Shown here one piece after another: positions 23,300-35,700 of a stretch of DNA of 64,000 nucleotides (its first letter is position 1; the number at the start of each line of letters is the position of its first letter). Below the pieces are notes generated by a model that made no database searches, was not told the origin of the DNA, and saw only the letters and a list, made by a program, of their open reading frames with translations. The stretch spans positions 1-64,000 of the forward strand of contig BDDD01002248.1 of NCBI GenBank assembly GCA_001972305.1, given 5' to 3'. Position numbers and translations under genes: made by a program. The DNA comes from Cephalotus follicularis (Eukaryota; Streptophyta; Magnoliopsida; Oxalidales; Cephalotaceae).

Positions 23300-23550
23300 T
23301 GTATGAAGAGTAACCCCAAAAGAAGATGAAATCAAGAGCTAAGCTCACTGGGCAGCTTGTACCAGTCTCATCTCCAGTTGTTGTTTATATGAAACCGAGC
23401 CATACAGAGAGTTGTGTTTAAGTAAAGAGTATTACAGACTCAAGTTGGGTTGGGATTTGAGAGCTAATTTTTGAGTCTTTTTACCTCGTGAAAACCAACA
23501 CCATTAATGCCTTTTTGGCCAAAATTGCCGCTTCGCTTTTAATGGTTATT

Positions 23551-23582
<32 letters not shown>
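23551..23582. repeat. (CT)n microsatellite upstream of the sulfotransferase gene
   Basis: A pure CT run about 250 bp upstream of the ATG. On the coding strand this is a GA run, a common feature of plant promoters, though no function can be shown. Confidence 0.9.
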
Positions 23583-23588
<6 letters not shown>

Positions 23589-24999
23589 GTGAAATTGCTT
23601 TAGCTGCTACATAAATAGTAGTGCGTAATATTTTGTATACATAGAGATGCCGTAATTTGATGGCAGTGTACTGTCCAAAAAGCATCGAAAGCTGAGTCAT
23701 ACTACAAACCATACACGGCGCTACAGGCGTGTGTTTGTTTTCATGTTGGAAGGAAACAGCCCTCTCTTTCGACTTTGACTGCTGTTTTCTTTCTTATCAA
23801 CAACGAACGGGTTTTACTTATTGGTGATTTGGTGTCTAATTATATTTTTTAAGGATCCAATTGATGACTATAGTTGTTTTTATTATTCCCATAACACCGT
23901 CGCTTATAATTATTCTTATTATCTTTATAATATATTTTTCATTAGTATTATCTGTTACGATTTAATTTAATAATTTATTATTAAAAATACCCTTAACAAC
24001 TACCGTTGGAATAATAATTAACAAAACCCTTGTAAAATTATAGATAATTAACAACAGGTGGCAAATGATGATTCTCTTTTTATTTTTGTTTGTTTTCCTC
24101 TTTTGAATTAGTATTTCAACTTGACTAAACAAACATAAATGATAAAAGAAGTTATTAATTATGAAAAAGATTTTTTTTTTTTTTGGTATAGAAAACTTAT
24201 GAGCAATATGCCATTGACTAACTCAACTTTTGGGATGCCTTCAATAGTCAACACAAAAGTTTGGTTGAGTTTGATTTAACTATTAAAAGTTGGGCAATTA
24301 ATCAAATCAAGCTACAGCAATGATATGCTAACCCAAATCAATATAATTGCTAGTATGAGAGTTTTTTAAATTTTATTTTTTTTGCCCTCAAAATTGATAT
24401 TAGATAGTTCCCATTATCCATTAACGGGAGTTTTGAAAAGGACCGTATTGGTTTCGAATTTAAAGTATTGTAACCTAAAAGCCTATAAAAAAAACTAACG
24501 TTATTAAATGACTCGGTGATATAAATTCGGCGGTATAATAGTTATGGGCCCCTCTATTATGCGTTAGAGCAAACGCAACTTTAAAATTGGTCCTAAAAAT
24601 TCAAATAATATATTTAAAATTAAATAAATTTTTTTTATAAGATTTAACAAATCTTCTTCTTTTTTCGATATCTAATAACGAGATTATAGATCAAATAAAT
24701 CTTTAAAGAAAGTATCTTTTCACGTCTCACGCCATTGTTTTATTTTCTATCGTACAATATTCTTTAATAATAATATCTATGCGGGAATAAGAGTAAGGTT
24801 TACTTAAAAGAAATAACTTTGATTAAGTCCCTCGTATCAACCGTACAAATATTATTGGTCAAAGCTGCTAGCGAGGAAGAGAGAGATGAGGTGAGGTGAG
24901 GATGCCAAAATACAACATTTACTTAATTTGAACGAAATAAATGACACTAGGTCAAACAAATCTAATTATAATAAATGGTAAGAATGAATTAAGGGTAAT
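23583..24999. other. Intergenic, no gene recognised
   Basis: AT-rich. An inverted pair at about 24215-24280 (CTCAACTTTTGGG against CAAAAGTTTGGTTGAG) may be a MITE remnant. No coding region is seen. Confidence 0.45.
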
Positions 25000-25281
25000 T
25001 CAGTTGTTGATGGAGTGACCAACACCGGGACTACGACCTGGTGTAGTAGGTCGAAAATCATCAACAAATTGTGTCTTACTTGTACGCTCTTGGCCTAATC
25101 CATTAATGCTATCACCACCCTTTGCTGCACTCAAAGTGTTTTCACTATGTACACGTAGTCGTCTTGAGGTTTTTTTGCAACAGCTAGATTTCAAATGTTT
25201 TCCCTTCACGAAAGTGGCATCTTGGCAGATAACCAAAAAAAGAAAAGCATAAACATAAATGGTACATTTTTCCATGATCAA
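25000..25281 (-). CDS. CEP: CEP hormone precursor, second copy
   Basis: A single-exon gene for a 93-residue precursor; an alternative start is Met-3. Residues 1-25 form a signal peptide (IYVYAFLFLVICQDATF core). The hormone domain DFRPTTPGRSPGVGH is at residues 75-89, with only four residues after it. Compared with the first CEP copy, the signal peptide and hormone domain are similar but the middle is shorter. The middle is also basic rather than acidic, with a KSSCCKKTSRRLR segment (residues 31-43). The mature peptides differ at two of 15 positions (E to T and H to R). Same strand and same architecture suggest an old local duplication. The frame is intact and probably functional. Confidence 0.95.
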   Translation of the reverse strand: MIMEKCTIYVYAFLFLVICQDATFVKGKHLKSSCCKKTSRRLRVHSENTLSAAKGGDSINGLGQERTSKTQFVDDFRPTTPGRSPGVGHSINN

Positions 25282-25414
25282 TGGAGAGCTAGCAAGTTTG
25301 TAGGCTGAGAGTGGTAGAGGGTGAGTTGAAGAAGAGATTTTAAGGGCTACTTCTTTTAATGAGGTTATACTATTAGGGTTTGGAAGTTGTCTAAAACCTC
25401 ATTTCCTTAGAAGG

Positions 25415-25422
25415 TATTTAAA
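25415..25422 (-). promoter_or_regulatory. TATA-like box of the second CEP gene
   Basis: TTTAAATA on the minus strand, about 134 bp upstream of the ATG at 25281. This is close to the spacing of the TATAAATA box in the first CEP gene. Confidence 0.5.
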
Positions 25423-28400
25423 GGCTTAGAGAAAGTGGCGATGTTAGTAATATTTAGGGTGTCAAGACAAGAGCATGTGGGGGGTTCTCCTCAAGACAAT
25501 GGGAAGATTCCATTAAGTTGGTTGAACTACACAAAAGAAACATTGGACGGTTTACATTCTGGGTTTAACCCCAACCTCTCGTTAAGGAAATTTTTTTTAT
25601 AAAATAGAAATCATTTGATCAATCAAGCTCTACCTAGTTGCCTGTATTATGTTTGCCAACCTGGGTAGTACGGATACAATTGGCATGCATGATAAAGGTA
25701 CAATTATGGATATTGGATCTTTGGTAGTTTGTCACTATATATTTTCCTTTAATGAAAAAATTTAAGTTCATTAGGATTTTGATTTTTTTTGAAATCCTAA
25801 TTCTTATACCTTTCAAATAACTCAAGAATTTTGCACTAAGGTTTTAAAATTGAAAGAGAGTATTATACAGTTATATACTCTCAAAAAAATAAAATTTTAA
25901 GAGTATACCTTTCAAAAAAATTTATAATTTTTTGACGTTCGATATACTGTTTGTTCATTCAAAAATATACTGTTATATACATAGGACGTGTTACTCGCTA
26001 CGAGACTGTAATTACCTCGCTAGACAAACGAAAAAAACAAAGAATTTTAAAAAAATAACACTAAAAAAACTGTTCACCTGCAGATGAACAGTGCTTACAT
26101 TAAATTATCTGCAATTAGAATTTTGTAAGAAGCATATCCGCCTATCTATTGATCTTATCTAAAAAATTAAATGTCTATTGTGACTCGTTTATTGAATTTA
26201 TTTATTATTTAATTTGAAAAAACAGTGGTAGGACTTGGGAGGGAAAATCATTCCTTTATAGTCTATAGTTTACTTATTGTTAGCATGTCTCAATCAATGA
26301 AGTACTTATTTTAGGATCTCGTTTTATCAACCAAAAAAAAAAAAAAAACATCTTATATCTCCTACAGAAGAATGATAACTTATAATTTGCGTAATAGAAA
26401 GAAGGAAAAAAAACACCTTTTTTTATATTAAATCTGATAAAACTACTTATTCAATGACATTAAATTAACAGAGGATCAAACTTCAAGAATCAAGAAACCT
26501 CTAAACCCTCTCCTTATTTATATGTGTAATGTACTGGCAGAATCGATGGGAATATGGTTTCTTATATAAAATTCGGGCAAAGTTTAACTTTGGTCATGTA
26601 ATGAATAAAGAAATAAAGACAGTGTTGATTCATTTCATTTCCTTTTTCATGAGTACATCTCAAATGAAAGAAAAAACATTACAAGTCACAGTTTCCATAC
26701 AGAGGCCCCAGTTTCCCAGAATCAAATTAAATGCTCACTCAACACTGTACAGTCCAATTTCTTGTTTCTTTTGGTACTGGCTACAGCTGCATGCAGCTAC
26801 TAGCTAGTCAAACCAAATATGTGGCAAAGCTCATGTACTGATGAACCACATGTGACTCACACAGGACCTGTATAAATAATAATGAAAATACCCATACCCT
26901 TAAACCTATGCATATTATCAATTTAACACTACTTATGCACGTATACAACCTAGCGTAGAAAATGAGAAAAGCAATTAATTATTTAATCACGCATGGTATT
27001 TCCATCATAACAATGAGTGAGTCATTCTGCTCTTTTTCTATAAGCAAAATTCAATAAAATTTTCTCTCTTATTTTCTATTATAATTTTTGGATATGCATT
27101 TGGCCATGGATATATTCCTGAATTTAAAAAAAAAAAAGAACAAAAAAAGGAATTTGGATATATTCTTCACGGTTGATGCACAAATATAAGAAATTCAATC
27201 TTCACAAATCAAAATAATTTGCACAAAGCTACATATATAGGGACAGGAGCTCAAAAATACTATGGAAAAAAAAAATGTCAAATGTCTTTCAAAAGCAATC
27301 TTTTGCTCTTTTCATTTGTCAAAGTAATAAAAAGCAAACATAGTTTAGAAAAGCGCTTTGTAATGCATTTTTTTGTAATAATCAGTATAAAGTTCAATAA
27401 CTTATTTTAATTCACTTTTCTAAAACATGTGTTACGTGTTTAATTATTGAAACTGAAATTCATACGATGACTCAATGATAAAAATTGTATTAAAAAACGG
27501 GGTAGTTAAAAAACTTTTAGGATTGTCTTTATAGATTTATTGTTTATTATTGACATATTTCAATATTAAAATTCACGAACACTTACTAATCGTGTCAAAA
27601 TCGTATATTGTGATTCAAATTGAATATAATGAGATAATACATTATGATAATTTAGAAAGGAATCATGTAATTGTGACGACTTGAAAAGGAATTTAGAGAT
27701 CATTATTTTTTCTTTTTGTGATTACAACTTCTAACCAAATTTAGTTTAGGGTTGTTTTAAATATATTAATGTGATTTTAAATCTTATGAAAATAAATGAT
27801 TGAATATCTTGTGGTAACACTGATTAAAGGAGCATACATCAATAAATTAAGAATTGGTTGACTTCAAACCTACGTATGAAGGAGACCTCGGACAACCGCA
27901 ATCCATGTTTTCAATTCCCTGTTTGCTTCAAATTTAAGCCTTCTTTTTTGACAAGTGAAAAAAATAAAAATAAAAAATAGATATGTTCCTAGTGTCAAAA
28001 CGTGAAATTCACTCTTTGTAGTTTATGTCTAATATGTTATCATTGAGTTTCTTTATTTCCCCTATTTGGGGAATAAAGTAATAATGTAGTTTGTTGTTGG
28101 AGATTCCCTCAAACAGGTACTGACCCAAAGGGCAATTAAATGGGGCTATTGCACTATTACGAGAACAACCTTTATGGAATTACCAATGATTTATGGTCTT
28201 ATTGAGGATCACATATGTGCCTCGTTTTTTAAATTTAATTCCATAATCTCTTACGAGGTGGAGGTCCTACTCTAGTAATTCCATAATCTGTTATGAGGTG
28301 GAGGTCCTACTCTAGGACTCCTACAAGTCGAATCTTCCCCTTCTCTTCCTATTAATCCCAATACTACCACTAATAATAATAATAATTTAGGCCACAGGTT

Positions 28401-29378
28401 CAACAAAGTAAAACTGAGAAGCCATCTTTAACAATGTTATCAAATTTGGATAAGACTAACTGATCCAGTCGAAAAAACCGGGAATTGACCGTTTAATCAA
28501 TTTTAAAACTCAAAAATGGTTAAAATCAGTGAAGTCGTTAGAACCGGAATTTAAAAAGAAAAAGCTTTTTTTTAAGAGAAAAAATAAAAAAAAATCATCT
28601 TAAACTCGCTGTACAAAAACATTATTGTCACATTATTAAAAACCAAAACACTCACATTATACTCGAGGGTTTACATACCTAGTATATATCCATAATCAAT
28701 CGATTGCTTAAGTCTCTAATTTAAGTACATTGTTATTTGTATTTAAGAGAAAAAGTTTTTTTCAATAGGGTGTAGTTCTTTTTTTATTTACTTGAAGTGT
28801 AAGCTATTTTTGTAGTTGTTAGTGGATTATGATATGTTATAAAATTTCAAATGTGTCAAAAAGGGACAAATTGTAAGTTTGTGAATAGATGACAATGGAT
28901 CTTGTCTCTTTACGTAATTTATAAATTGAGATGGAGGTGAAGATGTAAAACAAATACTAACACATATTACCGATTTTTTCTTTCCACTTTTTTTCTTTTT
29001 TTTGCGTAAATGTTAGTGCTTTAAACAATAGTGCAAATAGACAATATAGTTCAATAGATATAGTTGTGTGAGGGGCTGAAGAAAAAGGTCACACTTGATC
29101 ATGTGCAGCCATTGTTGCCAAAAAAACTGGTTGCTTACTCTTCAAGACTTGATTTTGTTGGACAGTAGGAAGCAAAATCTGCAGGAAACGGAGACCCAAA
29201 TGATAGTGATGATGGATCAAGGACTATGTTTCATTGGACCTCCTAGAAAGTTATTTGGGCTACCTCAAGTCAACAAGTTGCTCAATAGTGTTTTCAAACT
29301 ATTAAAAAAGCCCAGCCCACATACTTATTGCTCGTGTTTCAAGTTAACATAGGCATGAGCATAGTAGGTTTCTTTTAA
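25423..29378. other. Intergenic, no gene recognised
   Basis: AT-rich DNA with low-complexity tracts. A near-palindrome CTGTTCACCTGCAGATGAACAG lies near 26083. A direct repeat of about 43 bp (ATTCCATAATCTSTTAYGAGG...) lies at about 28232-28318. A short open stretch around 29060-29160 (one frame reads KKVTLDHVQPLLPKKLVAYS) may be an exon fragment, but I recognise no family. Confidence 0.45.
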
Positions 29379-29575
29379 GAGTAATGCTATCAATAAGAAA
29401 TAATATAGTATTATAAATATATCATAAGTAAGTTGTTAAAATATTAATAGTGTTTTTTTAAAACGATAGTAATAATAGTTTAACTTTTAATAAAATAATC
29501 ACTGATAGTATTTTGACAACTCACTTGTTATCATTTGTAATATTATCTCATCTGTATAATAACATTATTATTACT
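29379..29575. mobile_element. Hairpin MITE with GAGTAATGCTAT terminus
   Basis: The left arm (GAGTAATGCTAT..., ATAAGTAAGTTGTTAAAAT) pairs imperfectly with the right arm read backwards (GTAATAATAATGTTAT..., ACAAGTGAGTTGTCAAAAT). A long terminal inverted repeat with no coding capacity is MITE structure. The same terminal string marks the nested hairpin in the patatin gene intron. Confidence 0.6.
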
Positions 29576-30796
29576 TATTTGATACATAAAACATCACACA
29601 CATAGATAAATTAGAAAAAGAAAAAAAAAAAGCGTGTGCATATGCTTATGCACACATGAGTGTACTATGGGCCTATGGCAATGCCTGAATAAATAGATAA
29701 ATAGCAACAAGTCATTGGATTTTGAGTTATTTCTTTTCCTATTGAAAATAATAACAATAGAATATTCAGTTATTCTATTTTGCTATCGTCAAATGCAGAT
29801 CGGTGATGTTACATACACGAACCATTTAAAATGAAATCAATAAAAGGAAGAAAAGATAATATAAGAGAAAAATTAATGGTAATATAAAACTGAGATCCTT
29901 AATATAGAATTTGATTGGTCAACTCCGTAACGTGTCAGTTTGGTTAAACACCTCTTTTTTTGGACCTAAAAACTATTTAATATGATATGTTTCAAAACAA
30001 TTTTCTAGAAACAGTTTTCACTTTCTATTTTTTTTTGCTTGATTCTGAAAATATTTTTTAATGTTTTCTGTTTTTAATTTTTCATTAAGATATTTTTATA
30101 TAAATACTTCTACAAAATCCCAGTTATAATGACTTGTAATTATTTTTAAAAAATTCAATAAAATGCCCTAAACTAATTTAGGAAATTAAAAAAATTAATA
30201 CAAAACAAAATAAAAGAAGATATCCAGTTATCCAATCAAGCCAAAAGATTCAATAAAACATTTAAATTAAGCCAATCAAATCAACCCAAATTCAAAGTTT
30301 ATGATACCACCATTATAAGATTTATAGTTATAAACGTCATAATCTATTCAGCTTTTATCGTCTCGTCAAGAAGGTAGTCTCGTAACCAGTTGTCCTACTA
30401 GATCATTTATTATCCATGAATAGTGCCAAATAATCGTAAAAATCACTACTGTTAGAACTAGATGGAGAAAATAACAAAGAAATTTAGAATTGTCAAAGGA
30501 AGATATCAAAATTCCAATAAAGAAAAAAAAATAGCTCCCTTTTTTAGTTTTCTTTTCTTAAAAATGTAATATAAGCACAGAAAAAAAGTTTAATAAACGA
30601 ACAGAGAGATGTTGAAGAAAAGAAATGGAGTAGACTCATGAATTATTTGAGTTTATAAGGTATTTTAATCAATTTTTTTAACAATAATATTGCATCACAT
30701 TAATAATATTTTCTTGAAGTCAATATAACAAAAACAAACATTGGAAGGTAATATGGTAATTTATGTATATTTGGATATAAAAAATTTAGGGTAAAG

Positions 30797-31190
30797 AGAG
30801 AAAAATACTATTAACAACATATAACTATGCATAGCATATAATGTGTGATTTAATAAATAGAAAGAATAATAATTGCATATAAACTTTTTTTTTATTATTT
30901 CACTTATTAGATGATACATCATATATTATGTATTTATTATGATAAAGAAACACTGTCATTTTGAACATTGATCTAAATAGCAACACTAAATTAAACGAAA
31001 AATGCTATTTGTAGCATATGAGCAACATAACATGAGCGTAATAGAGCATATAATGTTTTATCTAACTAATGAAAAGAATAATAATTACATCACTAGTTAG
31101 ATGACAGATCATATCATATGTTATGCATTTACCTTGTCACCTCGTAACCCTGTCACCTCGTATGTTATGCATTACTGAAAATAAACATTA
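30797..31190. repeat. Two adjacent related AT-rich MITE-like units
   Basis: Unit 1 (about 30797-30957) and unit 2 (about 31008-31160) share AAAAATRCTATT, GCATATAATG, GAAAGAATAATAATTRCAT and TTAGATGAYA...CATATRTTATGYATTTA in the same order and orientation. Each has internal inverted repeats. No coding capacity. Confidence 0.5.
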
Positions 31191-31199
31191 CCATCTCTG

Positions 31200-31645
31200 T
31201 CACCAATCTTACCCTACCGAAATGAGTCTCCCAACTTCCTCTCTCTCCCACCGTGAATTCTCTAAATTGAGGAATTAGAGACAGTTGCTTTATCATTCGC
31301 ATTCGATGGACACCCAGGAATGGGTTATCTAAATTGAACAATCAGATATCCCAAACTGTCGCTTTATCGTTTCATACAGAGGGACACCAACTCCATACAG
31401 ATCTCATACAAAGATGGTTCATTGTATCTCTCTTTGGCGTCGTGCAAAGCTTCTCCCCTCTCTGGTGTTCGATGTAGCACCTCCCTTTTGGAGCTCTTCT
31501 CTATCGCATTCTCACATATCCTCCCATCCGCGTCTCGTGGATGCCTTGCTTCCCTCTCTCGGACCCCAAACCCATTCAGTGCCATCAGTTTCAAACTAGC
31601 TCCGATCATCCTTAATTAGCTGGACAACATATTGTCGTCAGGTTA

Positions 31646-31676
<31 letters not shown>

Positions 31677-31825
31677 GGGTATATAAATGTATACTTTTAT
31701 TTATGTATGTAGTTATACGATAAATCACACTTAAAATAAATTTATTAACATATTACATGACTATTTCGTTTCGTGCTTAGTAACGTTTAATAAGAAGAGT
31801 GATGAATATAATTTTAAGTCCATAA
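31200..31825. other. Intergenic with (TC)n microsatellite
   Basis: A TC run lies at about 31651-31676. Short open frames on both strands between 31364 and 31620 overlap each other and show no recognisable domain. Confidence 0.45.
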
Positions 31826-32275
31826 TGTTGGAAATATTTATAAAATATTGGGCTTCCATTAATTGTTATTTTTTGTTTTATAAAACTGGTGGGATAATGA
31901 TTCGTGAGACGGGCTTATAGCCCAATAGCCCTTTAGTGATCTATTTTGTATGGGCTGGCGCACTTCAGGTTGTAGATGTGGGTTGTGGTTAGTGTGGGCT
32001 TTAGTGGCCTAATGGGCATGATGAGAAGACTCATTAGTGTTTACTATACAAATATCGGGCTAAGTCCCCTCTCCTGTCACCATAAGTTGTTTTTGATTCC
32101 CATCTAAGAACCATATTTTGTCTGGTGAAAAGGAGGGGAAGACCTTTCTGTTTGATCTACGATCGCACTGATTTTGATATTCCGCTGCATAATTGAACAT
32201 GGCTCAACCAGGTACGATCTTTACTCATTAATTATTGTGTTCTAATATCGCATATGATCCTTTTAATTTTTAACA
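31826..32275 (+). repeat. 5' LTR of the large gene-less LTR element
   Basis: 450 bp, matching 42787-43236 over the full length. It contains repeated GGGCT/GCCCA-type motifs and TATACAAATA / TATATAAATA near 32045 (the right copy keeps the better TATA). Confidence 0.93.
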
Positions 32276-32277
32276 AT

Positions 32278-32289
32278 TGGTATCAGAGC
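32278..32289 (+). other. tRNA-iMet primer-binding site of the large LTR element
   Basis: TGGTATCAGAGC, two bases after the LTR end, complementary to the 3' end of plant initiator methionine tRNA. Confidence 0.9.
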
Positions 32290-32397
32290 AGTTATATGCG
32301 AATTATGACCAATTTGTAGAATTATTATTGAAATTCACGTTTTCATTTTTTTTCACTTTAATCCCGAAACTTTGACATTAAAATTGAACATCAAAAC

Positions 32398-32739
32398 TGT
32401 TGATTATTGACTTAGATCCTAGTGGGCCGGTTGGCTCGTATTTTGTGTTGAGTGGGCTGCCCGCAGAGCGGGCCTTTGATGGGGTTCGGGGCAGCATCCT
32501 GACCCGAATTTTAGAGGAAGTATTTATATGCTTGTAAAACACCCTATTAGGGTTAATTAAGAATTGAGAGTGTTAGACGGCTGCACATGTTGTGAGGGCG
32601 CCGTAGAGAGCTTGTACTCCTTCTCAATTCATTTTTCATAGTGGATTTCTTGTGCTGCTGCCGTGGTTTTTTCTCGAAAGGGTTTTCCACATAAATCGTG
32701 TGTTGTCCCTTATTTTGTTTCGCACCTTATTTTCTTACA
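32398..32739 (+). repeat. 5' LTR of Copia element B
   Basis: 342 bp, about 97% identical by eye to 36984-37325. Confidence 0.95.
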
Positions 32740-32769
32740 AGTGGTATTAGAGATTAGGGTTTCGGAAAT

Positions 32770-35700
32770 ATGGTTTCAGCGAAGTTCGATTTCGAGCCGT
32801 TCGATGGGAAGAACAATTTCAATCTCTGGCAAAGCACCGTGTATGATCTGTTGATCCAGGACGGTTTGCACAAAGCCCTTGAAGATATTCGTCCAGAGGG
32901 TATGTCGTTCAGCGACTCGAAGGATTTGCAATTGAAAGCTTGCAGCACGATTTGTCTCAATCTGGTACCCGATGTGAAATATCACGTGTTGAAGATTAGC
33001 ACGCCTTCTGAGATGTGGAAGAAACTTGAGGGGATCTACATGTCGCAGTCTTTGACGAATCGACTGCATCTGAAAAAGCAGTTGTATCAATTGTGAATGA
33101 TGGATGGTTCAGATATTCGAAGCCATCTAAACGAGTTGTAGAAAATCACCACCCAATTATCGAGTATTGCTGTACAGATGAATGACGAAGATTTGGCTCT
33201 TATTCTTTTGGCGTCACTGCCAAAGTCCTACGAATCGCTTGTGACGACTCTTCTAGTAGGGAAGCAGACCCTGAAGGTGGTTGAGGTAACCACGGCATTG
33301 CTAGAAGTGTCCGATTTAAGCCATTCACAGGCTGGTTCGAGTGGTGAAGGATTGGCTGTAGCAAGCAGTTCCGGAAGTGGGAAGAAAGAGCAGAGGTTAA
33401 GAGGAAGGAGCAAGTCACGAGGGGGCAAAAATAAGGGCAAGGATCGATCCCAGTCTCGGTCCAGAAAACAGGCCCCTGCAGATTTACAGTGTTATTACTG
33501 TAAGGAAAAGGGCCACTATAAAAATCAGTGCCCTCAGCTTACCGCAGATTTGAAGGAATTACAGATTTGCAGATAGGCGAATGTGGTGACCAGGAATTCG
33601 GACATCAGTGATGGAGAGATTCTGATAGCTTCGACTAATAAAGAATGCAATGTAATGGAAGGTAAAAATATTACTGATTCGTGGCTTATGGATTCTGCAT
33701 GTTCATTCCATATGACTCCTAATAAAAATTGGTTTAGTACATATACTGCTTGTGACGCTGGTAGTGTGTTTATGGGAAATGACTATAGCTGCAAAGTAGT
33801 TGGTAGTGGGACAATTAAAATTAAAATGTTTGATGGAGTTATGAGAACCCTTACTGACGTTAGGCATGTCCCTGAATTAAGGAAGAGTTTGATTTCCCTA
33901 GGTACCCTAGATAAATTGGGGTACAAGTTCACTGGCTGTGATAATATGCTTAGAGTTTCCAAAGGAGCATGTGTGGTTATGAAAGGTCATCAAGCAAGTA
34001 CATTGTACAAACTTGTTGGGAGCACTGTTACAGGTGGAGCTGTGGCTGCCTTGGCATCTTCAGAGACTAGAGGTAACGAAGCAGCGTTGTGGCATATGAG
34101 GCTAGGCCACATGAGTGAAAGGGGAATGTAGGAATTACATAAACAAAAATTATTAAAGGGGCTGAAAAATTACAATTTGAGTTTCTGTGAATTCTGTGTC
34201 TATGGGAAGCAGCGACGGGTCAGTTTTAAAGAGGCTTCACACACTAGCAAGGAAGTGCTGAACTACATGCATACAGATGTCTGGGGTCCATCTCCGGTCA
34301 CATCATTTGGTGGGGCATCCTACTTTGTCACATTTGTTGATGACTATTCCAGAAAGGTATGGGTTTACTTTCTGAAATTTAAATCCGATGTATTTACCGT
34401 GTTCAAAAGTTGGCGTGCGCAGGTTGAAAATCAAACAGGGAGGAAGTTGAAATACTTACGCAGTGACAACGGTGGCGAGTATACGAGCAAAGAATTTGCA
34501 GATTTCTGTGCTCAAGAGGGTATTACACGGCATTTTACAGTTAGGGGGACCCCGCAACAGAATGAGGTAGCAGAAAGGCTCAACCGTACTTTACTGGAGA
34601 GAGCTAGGAGCATGAGGCTCAAGTCTGGCTTACCGAAGGCATTCTAGGCAGAGGCAGTGAACACTGCAACATATTTAATAAATAGGTCTCCTTCTACAGC
34701 CATTGGAATGAAGACCCTAGAGCAACTTTGGTCAGGTAAACCTATTGATTATTCAGTTTTGAGAATTTTTGGTTGCCCTGCATATGTTCATTTGCAGGAT
34801 GTTGAGAGGTCGAAGTTGGATTCCAAGTCTAAGAAATGTATTTTTCTTGGGTATGAGCAATGAGTGAAAGGATACAGACTTTGGGATCCAGTTGGGAAGA
34901 AAAGAATAGTCAGTAGGGATGTCGTATTTTATGAAATAGTCATGTTACAAAAGGAGGTTGGAAAAGAAGAGCCTGCCAAAGACAGAGTACAGATTAATAT
35001 CCAAGGGAGTCAACACCAGCCCAGGATTGAGTCTATTCAGTCAGCTGAACCAGTTCAGGCGATTGATTTTGGCAACCATGATGATTCTATTCATGAGGAG
35101 GATACTCAGGAAGATGAACAAGTTAGCATTGATGAAGTGCAGCAGCAGCAACCATATTCTTTAACTCGTGATAGACCGTGGAGAGCTCATCGAGCACCAC
35201 AGCGATATGGTTTTGAGGATATGGCTGGTACCGTTTTGATGGCTGCAGGTGGAGATCGATGCAGTTATGAGGACATGGTTGGTTTTGCTATGTTGGCTAC
35301 AGAGGATGATCCTACCACTTTTTGAGAGGCTGTTACATCCAGAGATTCGAGCAAGTGGATGACTGCTATGACAGAAGAGATGGAGTCCCTACAGAAAAAC
35401 CGCACTTGGGATTTGGTGGAGCTTCCCAAGGATAAGAAAGCTATTGGCTGCAAGTGGGTGTTTTGCAAGAAGGAAGCGATATCAGAAAAGGAGGGGGAAA
35501 GATTCAAAGCTCGGCTTGTTGCGAAAGGGTATTCGCAGAAAGAGGGGGTCGACTACAATGAAATTTTCTCTCCGGTTGTGAAGCACACTTCTATTTGGTT
35601 CATTTTAGGGATGGTGGCTATGAAGAATATGGAGCTTGAACAGCTTGACGTGAAGACCGCATTTCTCCATGGCACACTTGAGGAGGACATCTATATGCAG

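Noticed and set aside
20338..25281. Functional coupling of the sulfotransferase with CEP peptides
   Set aside because: The CEP motif has no tyrosine, and proximity alone is not evidence.
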